Assembly: GCA_964446285.1 (NCBI GenBank)
Contig: CAYUNT010000189.1
Location: 1 to 8,834 of the forward strand
Length of the DNA: 8,834 nucleotides
From: CAYUNT01 sp964446285
Lineage (GTDB): Bacteria; Sumerlaeota; Sumerlaeia; SLMS01; CAYUNT01
Direction: 5' to 3'
Within the stretch, counting starts at the first letter, position 1. The number at the start of each line of letters is the position of its first letter. Under the pieces are notes generated by a model that searched no databases, was not told the DNA's origin, and saw only the letters and a program-made list of their open reading frames with translations. Positions 1 to 5,508 of the stretch are shown here, in pieces. Both the position numbers and the translations under genes were made by a program.

Positions 1-107
1 CCCACAACCCACAACTTCCAACTCGCAACTCACAACCCACAACCCGCCACCCAGCACTCCCCGCTCACAACTCACAACTCACAACTCACAACCCACAACT
101 CACAACT
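1..107. repeat. CACAACT-type heptamer tract (A' orientation) downstream of tpiA
   Basis: On the plus strand this stretch is built almost entirely from the 7-nt unit CACAACT or CACAACC, with a degenerate patch around 45-62. It ends about 11 nt before the tpiA stop codon, so on the tpiA transcript it would be the start of the 3' untranslated region, reading GTTGTGAG. The tract at 991-1019 on the other side of tpiA has the opposite orientation, so the gene is bracketed by complementary tracts. The tract may continue beyond the left edge of the window. Its function is unknown. Confidence 0.9.
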
Positions 108-118
108 CTTCTTTTTCC

Positions 119-904
119 TTACAGCGCCGCGTGGATGATCGCCGAGAAATCATCCGCCTTGAGCGCCGCGCCGCCGATCAGTCCGCCGTCGATGTCAGGC
201 TGCGAGAAGAGCTCCTTCGCGTTGGAGGGCTTCACCGAGCCGCCGTATTGCAGGCGGATTGCCTGGGCCACGAGCGGGCCGTAGAGGGAGGTCAGCACGC
301 TGCGGATATGCGCATGGACTTCCTGCGCTTGGGCGGGCGTTGCGGTGCGTCCCGTGCCGATGGCCCAGACCGGTTCATAGGCGATGACGACCGTGCGCGC
401 GTAATCCGCCGGAAGCTCGTGGAGGCAGCCCTTCACCTGGAGTCCGACGACTTCGAGCGTCTGGCCGCGATCGCGCTCTTCGAGTTTTTCGCCCACGCAG
501 ATGATCGGCGTCAGGCCGACTTCGCGCAAGGCGCGCGCCTTGTAATTCACGCCTTCATTGGTCTCGCCAAAATACTGGCGCCGTTCGCTGTGGCCGAGAA
601 TTACATACGAGCAGCCGACTTCCTTGATGAATTTCGGCGAAATTTCGCCCGTGAACGCGCCTTCCAATTCGTATTTGCCGTCTTTCATCGGCCCCACGTG
701 GCAGTTTTGCGCCCCCAGGGCGATGTTTGTGCCTTGCACGAGCGCGGCGACGCTTTCGAGCGCCGTGGCGGGCGGGCAGCATGCCACTTCGACTTTGCCG
801 GCGAGGTCTTTTGCCTTCGGGATCAACGCCTCAACGAGCGCGCGGGCGTCTGCGCGCGTCTTATACATCTTCCAGTTTCCTGCGACGAACGGAACACGAG
901 CCAT
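119..904 (-). CDS. tpiA: triosephosphate isomerase
   Basis: This cytoplasmic glycolytic and gluconeogenic enzyme interconverts dihydroxyacetone phosphate and glyceraldehyde 3-phosphate. The 261-residue protein is a complete TIM barrel. Visible active-site elements are Asn10 and Lys12 (GNWKM), the electrophile His105 (ILGHSERR), the catalytic base Glu177 in AYEPVWAIGTG (175-185, followed by the loop-6 hinge), and the phosphate-binding segments YGGSVKPSN (220-228) and DGGLIGGAAL (239-248). It is slightly longer than the usual 250 or so residues because of a few extra residues around 70-81, just before GAFTGEIS; the fold should tolerate this. The ATG at 902-904 is preceded by GGAG about 10 nt upstream, a somewhat long spacing. 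A possible -10 box (TATAAC, complement of 978-983) lies about 75 bp upstream. Heptamer tracts flank the gene on both sides in inverted orientation. It is transcribed in the same direction as folD but 299 bp away, so it is probably a separate unit. Confidence 0.98.
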   Translation of the reverse strand: MARVPFVAGNWKMYKTRADARALVEALIPKAKDLAGKVEVACCPPATALESVAALVQGTNIALGAQNCHVGPMKDGKYELEGAFTGEISPKFIKEVGCSYVILGHSERRQYFGETNEGVNYKARALREVGLTPIICVGEKLEERDRGQTLEVVGLQVKGCLHELPADYARTVVIAYEPVWAIGTGRTATPAQAQEVHAHIRSVLTSLYGPLVAQAIRLQYGGSVKPSNAKELFSQPDIDGGLIGGAALKADDFSAIIHAAL

Positions 905-990
905 GGTGCATTTACTCCATTATGGATTGAATTTTCGCCGGCAAGCGCGCGGCGATTGGTGAGGAAAATTGCCGGGAGTTATATCAGATC

Positions 991-1086
991 GTTGTGAGTT
1001 GTGAGTTGTGGGTTGTGAGAAAGAAAGTGAACAGTGAGCAGTGAGCAGTGAGCAGTGGATAGCGGGCAGTGAACAGTGGACAGTGT
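991..1086. repeat. composite heptamer tract, A (GTTGTGAG) then B (CAGTGAG)
   Basis: The plus strand reads GTTGTGAG-type heptamers at 991-1019, then a short AAGAAAG linker, then GTGAGCA-type heptamers from about 1027 to 1086 with some degenerate units. Both halves have a 7-nt period and share the core GTGAG (GTGAGTT versus GTGAGCA). Bases 991-1052 are the reverse complement of 2281-2342 at 59 of 62 positions, forming the outer arms around folD. The tract lies between folD (downstream side) and tpiA (upstream side). Confidence 0.92.
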
Positions 1087-1120
1087 TTGGGATTGGCGGA
1101 GGGCAATTAACCTGGTTCCT

Positions 1121-1174
1121 TTGACTTTTATGTCCCTTATATCCTATTTGTCCCATCCGTCCCATGAGTCCCAT
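1121..1174. repeat. 9-nt tandem tract, GTCCCAT orientation (C), downstream of folD
   Basis: Six 9-nt units can be aligned, each ending in a version of GTCCCAT with two variable bases between cores. The three units nearest folD are exact at the core (1150-1174); the outer ones are degenerate (for example ATGTCCCTT, ATATCCTAT). It lies about 30 bp past the folD stop codon. It is in inverted orientation to the longer ATGGGAC tract at 2151-2239 upstream of folD. Confidence 0.85.
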
Positions 1175-1203
1175 TTTCTTTGATTGGGCGCGGCATCCGG
1201 CAA

Positions 1204-2103
1204 TCATCGGCGTGGCGTTCCTTCCAGCCGGCGGCGCGCTGAATCGAGCGTGTTCGCCAGCAACATCGCCACCGTCATCAACCCCACGCCGCCCGGCACG
1301 GGAGTAATTGCCCCCGCCACTTCCTTCACGGCCTCGAAATCCACATCGCCCACCAGCCGGTAACCTTTCGCGGCCGCCGCATCCTCGATGCGGTTGATTC
1401 CGACGTCGATCACCGCCGCGCCGGGTTTGACCATGTCCGCCTTGACGAACCAGGGCCGCCCGATGGCCGCGATGAGAATATCCGCCTGGCGGCAGAGGTC
1501 CGCAAGTTGTTCCGAACGCGAATGGCACACGCAAACAGTCGCATCCGCCCCCGTGCCTTTTTGCATCAGCAATTCCGCCATCGGGCGCCCGACCAGATTG
1601 CTGCGTCCCAGGATGACGGCCAGTTTGCCTCGCGTTTCGATTCCCGAACGCACGAGCAGCGCCTGAACGCCCTTCGGTGTGCAAGGCACAAACGCGGGCC
1701 GTCCCTGCGCCAGAAGCCCTGTGTTTTGCGGATGAAAACCATCCACATCCTTCTCGGGATCGATCCGCATCACGATGGCGTCCGGGTCAAACTGCGCCGG
1801 GAGTGGCATCTGCACAAGGATGCCGTCGATGGCCGGATCGGCGTTCCATGCGCGGATTTGGTCCTCGATTTCGCGCGGCGTGGCATTGGCGGGATAGCGG
1901 CGCTCAGCGGAATACAGACCGGCCTCCTCGCACGACTTTCGCTTGCTGCGAACGTAGGAATGCGAAGCCGGATCATCGCCCACGAGGATAACGCCCAATC
2001 CCGGCGGACGCCCGTGGCGTTCGCGCAACGCGGCCGCCTCACGCGCCACTTCCGCGCGAATCGCTTCCGCCACGGGTTTGCCTTCGATGATTCTCGCCGT
2101 CAT
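1204..2103 (-). CDS. folD: bifunctional methylenetetrahydrofolate dehydrogenase / methenyltetrahydrofolate cyclohydrolase
   Basis: FolD oxidises 5,10-methylenetetrahydrofolate to the methenyl form with NADP+ and hydrolyses that to 10-formyltetrahydrofolate, feeding purine and formyl-Met-tRNA synthesis in the cytoplasm. The 299-residue product has the normal family length. The catalytic domain carries the Tyr50-x3-Lys54 motif (SYVRSKRK), DGILVQMPLP with Gln98, and KDVDGFHP with Asp121. PCTPKG (140-145) leads into the Rossmann NAD(P) domain with GRSNLVGRP (166-174). The family signature PVPGGVGLMT (268-277) is intact. The ATG at 2101-2103 is preceded by AAGGA at a normal 7-8 nt spacing, which supports this start. 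The gene stands alone between two repeat-filled gaps; on its transcript both the upstream and downstream flanks would contain complementary repeat sequence. No obvious promoter is visible. Confidence 0.98.
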   Translation of the reverse strand: MTARIIEGKPVAEAIRAEVAREAAALRERHGRPPGLGVILVGDDPASHSYVRSKRKSCEEAGLYSAERRYPANATPREIEDQIRAWNADPAIDGILVQMPLPAQFDPDAIVMRIDPEKDVDGFHPQNTGLLAQGRPAFVPCTPKGVQALLVRSGIETRGKLAVILGRSNLVGRPMAELLMQKGTGADATVCVCHSRSEQLADLCRQADILIAAIGRPWFVKADMVKPGAAVIDVGINRIEDAAAAKGYRLVGDVDFEAVKEVAGAITPVPGGVGLMTVAMLLANTLDSARRRLEGTPRR

Positions 2104-2150
2104 TCGCTGTTCCTTCTGGGAATAGTCTTTTCTTGCGCGCTTTCAGAAAT

Positions 2151-2239
2151 GAGACCTATTGGGACGTATGGGACCTATGGGACCTATGGGACCTATGGGA
2201 CGTATGGGACCTGTAAGACCTGTGGGACTTATGAGACAT
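2151..2239. repeat. 9-nt tandem tract, ATGGGACNN orientation (C'), upstream of folD
   Basis: About nine to ten copies of a 9-nt unit with core ATGGGAC and two variable bases (CT or GT in the middle copies) run from 2151 to about 2239. The central units are nearly perfect and the units farthest from folD decay (GTAAGACCT, ATGAGACAT). The tract starts 48 bp before the folD start codon, so it would lie in the 5' leader or promoter region. Because the period is a multiple of three, the tract stays open in several frames and creates spurious reading frames with Gly-Thr-Tyr or Met-Gly-Pro repeats. Confidence 0.92.
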
Positions 2240-2280
2240 GCGGAATTTACCCTGATACCGACTGCCATTTCGCACAATTG

Positions 2281-2342
2281 CTCACTGCCCACTGCCCACT
2301 GTTCACTTTCTTTCTCACAACCCGCAACTCACAACTCACAAC
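2281..2342. repeat. composite heptamer tract, B' (CACTGCC) then A' (CACAACT), downstream of the lipoprotein gene
   Basis: The plus strand reads CACTGCC-type heptamers (2281-2306), a TTTCTTT linker and then CACAACT-type heptamers up to 2342. The whole 62 nt is the reverse complement of 991-1052 with three mismatches, including the linker. It ends about 10 bp from the stop codon of the putative lipoprotein gene. It is therefore both the 3' flank of that gene and the outer right arm of the inverted structure around folD. Confidence 0.93.
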
Positions 2343-2352
2343 ATTCCCCTTC

Positions 2353-3006
2353 TCATTCCTCCTCATCTTCCTCTTGTTCCTTATCGGCTTTTTTCTTCGC
2401 CTTCACATAGATGTCGTCGCCGTTGAGGTCCAAAAGGACGAATCCCGTGACCAGATCGACGACTTCGAGCGGGCGGATTCCCGCGCGCCCTCCGGCGGCG
2501 AGCGCGTGCGCCCCCACCTCGATGGCATCCGGCGAACTTTTCGTTTCGCCCAGGTTGATTTTGAAGATCGGGAACGGAAGTGCATCGCCGCCGTGGCATC
2601 CCATCGAAACCGGACGATAGCGTTTCCAGAAGTAATTTCGATCCTTGTTTTGAATCGGGTCGATCCAATGCGTATTCCAGCCCACCTCGGGACCGCAGCT
2701 GTTAGTCGGCAGGCAGATGTCGAAGAGGTTCGTCAGATGAAAGCGCAGATTGAGGCCTGGCCCCGCCTGCACGCCAGCCACAGGGATGTCGAGCACATCG
2801 CAGACGCGGTTGACCGGATAGAGCGCAAGCGTCGAGAGCCGGAACGGATTTTGAATTCGGACCTTGCCATAATCACGTTCCGTGCGCAGTCCGGCGCATC
2901 CGGCGGCCCAGGCCAAAATGGCAAAAAGGACTGCCACTTGCGCGCCTTTCAGCGCCCATCGGTTTGCGAGGCCGTAGCGATTTGACACACGATTGCGTTC
3001 CAACAT
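2353..3006 (-). CDS. putative lipoprotein of unknown function
   Basis: I do not recognise this 217-residue protein. Residues 1-20 are basic, residues 22-36 are hydrophobic (AQVAVLFAILAWAAG) and Cys37 follows as a plausible, slightly atypical lipobox (WAAGC). This suggests signal peptidase II processing and membrane anchoring. The body contains many Gly, aromatic and Asn residues, the stretch LALYPVNRVCDVLDIP (60-75), four further cysteines (69, 98, 104, 137) that might pair outside the cytoplasm, and a late segment GGRAGIRPLEVVDLVTGF (172-189). The C-terminus is a highly charged tail, basic then acidic (KAKKK to EEDEEE), rich in low-complexity codons. An in-frame ATG exists 117 bp further upstream, but I chose 3004-3006 because GGGAGG lies 6 nt before it and the extra N-terminal residues would bury the signal sequence. 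It could instead have an N-terminal membrane anchor. Heptamer tracts flank it in inverted orientation. Confidence 0.75.
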   Translation of the reverse strand: MLERNRVSNRYGLANRWALKGAQVAVLFAILAWAAGCAGLRTERDYGKVRIQNPFRLSTLALYPVNRVCDVLDIPVAGVQAGPGLNLRFHLTNLFDICLPTNSCGPEVGWNTHWIDPIQNKDRNYFWKRYRPVSMGCHGGDALPFPIFKINLGETKSSPDAIEVGAHALAAGGRAGIRPLEVVDLVTGFVLLDLNGDDIYVKAKKKADKEQEEDEEE

Positions 3007-3012
3007 GCGAAT

Positions 3013-3018
3013 CCTCCC
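3013..3018 (-). promoter_or_regulatory. Shine-Dalgarno site that fixes the lipoprotein start
   Basis: The complement reads GGGAGG, 6 nt before the ATG at 3004-3006. It is the best ribosome binding site in this region and supports the shorter 217-residue product over the 256-residue extension. Confidence 0.8.
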
Positions 3019-3130
3019 GATATGGGATTCATGCGCGGGGGAAGCGTCGCGCCAGTCCGGCGCGTATCCCACAATGGCGCGCGGACCCCGCGCAAGACCA
3101 AACCATAAATGGCGAAATCGCACGAGATGG

Positions 3131-3192
3131 GGTTGCGAGTTGTGGGGTGAGAGAGAATGTTGTGAGTTGTGGGTTGTGAGTCGCGAGTTGAG
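3131..3192. repeat. heptamer tract (A, GTTGTGAG) upstream of the lipoprotein gene
   Basis: Two blocks of GTTGTGAG-type heptamers (3131-3151 and 3159-3180) are followed by a degenerate end (to 3192). The tract lies about 125 bp before the lipoprotein start codon. It is opposite in orientation to 2316-2342 on the other side of that gene, and also opposite to 3301-3334 on its other flank, so it could pair with either. Confidence 0.88.
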
Positions 3193-3247
3193 AAATGCGA
3201 ATCATGAGGCCAGAAGGACCATAATAAACTGCTGCCAAAACCGAAAA

Positions 3248-3334
3248 CACTGCCCACTGCCCACCGTTCGCTGATCACTGCCCACTGATCACTTCTTTAC
3301 TCACAACTCACAACTCACAACCCACAACCCGCAA
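3248..3334. repeat. composite heptamer tract (B' then A') downstream of the alpha-galactosidase
   Basis: CACTGCC-type units (3248-3295, partly degenerate, with CACTGATCACT variants) are followed by CACAACT-type units (3301-3334). The order is the same as at 2281-2342. The tract ends only about 7 bp from the galactosidase stop codon. Together with 3131-3192 it forms an inverted pair inside one intergenic gap, so the galactosidase transcript could fold here into a long imperfect hairpin, possibly acting in 3'-end formation. Confidence 0.9.
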
Positions 3335-3341
3335 TTCCCCC

Positions 3342-5372
3342 CTACCGCTTTGGCGTCAGCGACATCAGTATCACCCCATGTTCGGGCAGCGAAACGCCCA
3401 TGCCTCCAATAAATTCGCCCATATCCTTTTGCCGCCACAAGTCGCGCGCCTTCCACGCGCCCGAGATTCCCAGCGCCTTCCATTCCAGCCTGTATTCGAT
3501 GTTCTGATCGAGGCCGAGGTCGTAATCGCCGACGCTGAACACGCCGACCGCCTTCGATCCATCCGACATATCTTTCGCCCAGACTTCGATTTCCGGCGTC
3601 TGCACGACGCGCCGCGCCTGGCGTCCCAGCACATCCTGGTTCACCGCCAGCACCTCATCGTTCGTAAGCAGATTCAGTGTAAAATCATCCAACTGCGTCA
3701 AGTCGCACCCAAGCAAAAGCGGCGCGCTCAGCAGACACCACCAACTGACATGGCTGTATTGTTCGTTGGGCGTCAGTTTCGAGTCGCGCAGCGGCGGCCC
3801 CCACCCCATCTTGCCGACAACAAGCATGTCCGGATCATTCCATCCGCCTGGCCCTGCCCATTCGGCGATCGGCGCCTGCGCCGAGGCATAGCGAACCACG
3901 CAACGCCAATTGTCCGCGATGTCGCCCGTCGTGCGCCAGAGGTTCCCGCCCGCTTTGGCGCCCCAGGTCCACGGATCCTTGAATCCCCAATTGCAAATGC
4001 TGAAAACAATATCGCGTCCGCAGCCTTTGAGCGCGCTGCCCATGATCGAGTAGGCCTGCGCCGGGTCCATGCCGTCTGTGTTGCACCAATCCACTTTAAC
4101 GTAATCCACGCCCCATTGCGCGTAGGTGCGCGCGTCGATTTCCTCAAATCCCTTGCTTGCTTCGTATCCGGCGCAGGTTTTCGGGCCGGCATCCGTATAG
4201 ACGCCAAACCGCAAGCCCTGCGCGTGGACGTAATCCGCCAGCGCTTTCATGTCGGGGAAATTGCTGTTCGGAGCGATGATTTTCGTTTTCGGATCGCGTT
4301 CGCCCTGCCAGCAGTCATCCACATTAATGTAAATCCATCCATGTTCCGCGAGGCCCGAGGCCACCATAGCATCGGCGGCGGCGCGGACCTTGCCGTCGTC
4401 GATCGCGCGCCCCCAGCAATTCCAATTGTTCCATCCCATGGGCGGAGTCTTGGCGAGTCCCTGTCCGATTACGAGGCGGATCGTTTTTTCCGCGCGGCCG
4501 TGTTTGTTTTCAGCGGTCAGTCGAATTTTATATTCGGCGGCAGGGCCGGTTTCGCCGCGAACAATGCCCGTTGCTGGATCAAGCGAAATGCCTTTTGGAA
4601 GCCCCTCCGCCGCGATGCGCACAGGCCGTTTGCCAGAAACGGGAATCGTGTAGATGAACTCGCGTTCGGGTCCTGCGCCGATGACGCCCGGCGCGTTGAT
4701 GCGCGGCGTGTCGGGCGCGGGCGGCGTGAGAATTTCGCGCGCGGGCGCCTTGATCGGAATCCGGGCGGGCAGAGCCGTTGCGCCGGCATCTTTCTTCAAA
4801 ATCAGCGCTGCATCTGCCCAATCCGCATGGTCGTAATCAATGCTGTCGCTCGCGTCGTTCACGATCAGGTCGAGGCGCGCCACGCCCGCCAGATCGACAT
4901 CCACATCCACCGGCGCATTGCCGCCACGCAGCACGCCGCTCTCGAAAACCTTTTTCCTGTCGGCGTAAACGCGGAAGATCACGCTGGCGGGCGCTGTGGC
5001 CACTTCATCATCCACGCCCACCTTGGCGCGGAACCGCAACGCCGCGCCCTTGAGATCGATGGCGAACCGGCTCGCGGCGTGCGTGCCGATTCCGCGCTTG
5101 AAGCGCTGCCCGCCAATGCGCAATGGCGTGCCATTCACCGAAACCTTCGCACCGGGTTTGCTCCATGATTGCAGAATTCCGCTCAGGTCCATTTCGTCGA
5201 GCCAGAGCACCCGCCCGTCTTTTTCATCCGCCTTGGGATTGGGCTTTGCGTCCGCCGGGGCGGGCGCCGGGGGCGCCGCAAACGCAAACGGCATCGCCAG
5301 GCAAAACAGGATCAGCGATCCCCACTGGAATCCGCGCCGGAAATCCGGGCAAACACGATGAGATGAAGTCAT
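3342..5372 (-). CDS. secreted alpha-galactosidase, NPCBM + putative Ig-like + GH27 domains
   Basis: This is a retaining glycoside hydrolase expected to remove terminal alpha-linked galactose from oligo- or polysaccharides outside the cytoplasm. In the 676-residue precursor, residues 1-32 look like a signal peptide (basic start, hydrophobic 18-31, AFA before Ala33), followed by a Pro/Ala linker. Residues 52-195 resemble an NPCBM carbohydrate-binding module (RGIGTHAASRFAIDL near 93-107). Residues 215-303 resemble a putative Ig-like (He_PIG) domain (LPKGISLDPATGIVRG). The GH27 catalytic part starts at TPPMGWNNWNCWG (309-321) and contains VDDCW (351-355), the presumed nucleophile Asp428 in YVKVDWC, the presumed acid/base Asp484 in WRTTGDI, and GPGGWNDPDML (507-517). 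Asn461 in SICNW stands where many alpha-galactosidases have Glu, so specificity may differ; beta-L-arabinopyranosidase is an alternative within GH27. AAGGA 7 nt before the ATG supports the start. A weak TATTCT/TTGCAT promoter (5396-5423 complement) is possible. The zinc-ribbon gene lies 136 bp upstream in the same direction. Confidence 0.93.
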   Translation of the reverse strand: MTSSHRVCPDFRRGFQWGSLILFCLAMPFAFAAPPAPAPADAKPNPKADEKDGRVLWLDEMDLSGILQSWSKPGAKVSVNGTPLRIGGQRFKRGIGTHAASRFAIDLKGAALRFRAKVGVDDEVATAPASVIFRVYADRKKVFESGVLRGGNAPVDVDVDLAGVARLDLIVNDASDSIDYDHADWADAALILKKDAGATALPARIPIKAPAREILTPPAPDTPRINAPGVIGAGPEREFIYTIPVSGKRPVRIAAEGLPKGISLDPATGIVRGETGPAAEYKIRLTAENKHGRAEKTIRLVIGQGLAKTPPMGWNNWNCWGRAIDDGKVRAAADAMVASGLAEHGWIYINVDDCWQGERDPKTKIIAPNSNFPDMKALADYVHAQGLRFGVYTDAGPKTCAGYEASKGFEEIDARTYAQWGVDYVKVDWCNTDGMDPAQAYSIMGSALKGCGRDIVFSICNWGFKDPWTWGAKAGGNLWRTTGDIADNWRCVVRYASAQAPIAEWAGPGGWNDPDMLVVGKMGWGPPLRDSKLTPNEQYSHVSWWCLLSAPLLLGCDLTQLDDFTLNLLTNDEVLAVNQDVLGRQARRVVQTPEIEVWAKDMSDGSKAVGVFSVGDYDLGLDQNIEYRLEWKALGISGAWKARDLWRQKDMGEFIGGMGVSLPEHGVILMSLTPKR

Positions 5373-5379
5373 GTGAAAA

Positions 5380-5384
5380 TCCTT
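5380..5384 (-). promoter_or_regulatory. Shine-Dalgarno site of the alpha-galactosidase gene
   Basis: The complement reads AAGGA, 7 nt before the start codon at 5370-5372, in an A+T-rich leader. Confidence 0.75.
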
Positions 5385-5508
5385 TTTGTTGTATCAGAAT
5401 ATAATACTGCACATCGAATGCAACTTCCCCTCCAGCCGCCACCAGCCCTTGCGAATATCCGCGGGCAGGCGCGCATCTCTTTGCCCCGCCGCTCCTTTGC
5501 GCTGCCGC

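Noticed and set aside
131..997. Long plus-strand open frame opposite tpiA (288 codons)
   Set aside because: It is the antisense shadow of a clearly conserved enzyme in high-G+C sequence; its composition is Arg/Ala-rich with no recognisable motif, and it runs on into the repeat region.
920..1684. 254-codon minus-strand frame overlapping folD and the repeat gap
   Set aside because: It is out of frame with folD, and its tail translates heptamer repeats (His-Cys-Ser-Leu runs), which is an artefact of tandem DNA.
1507..2985. 492-codon plus-strand open frame spanning folD and the lipoprotein gene
   Set aside because: It is antisense to two supported genes and crosses the gap only because the 9-nt array has no stops in that frame; no domain is visible.
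3007..3123. Upstream extension of the lipoprotein gene by 39 codons
   Set aside because: The extension has no ribosome site, would place the signal sequence far from the N-terminus, and covers the strong GGGAGG site of the shorter form.
1..3334. CRISPR array
   Set aside because: The repeats are contiguous 7- or 9-nt tandem units without regular spacers of unique sequence, and no cas gene is present.
3378..5168. 596-codon plus-strand open frame opposite the alpha-galactosidase
   Set aside because: The opposite strand encodes all GH27 motifs; the antisense product is rich in Arg, His and Ala without any motif, as expected for a G+C-rich shadow.
5396..5423. Promoter for the alpha-galactosidase (TATTCT with TTGCAT at 16 bp)
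   Set aside because: Only four of six and three of six consensus matches; too weak to list as a separate feature, though the A+T-rich position is reasonable.
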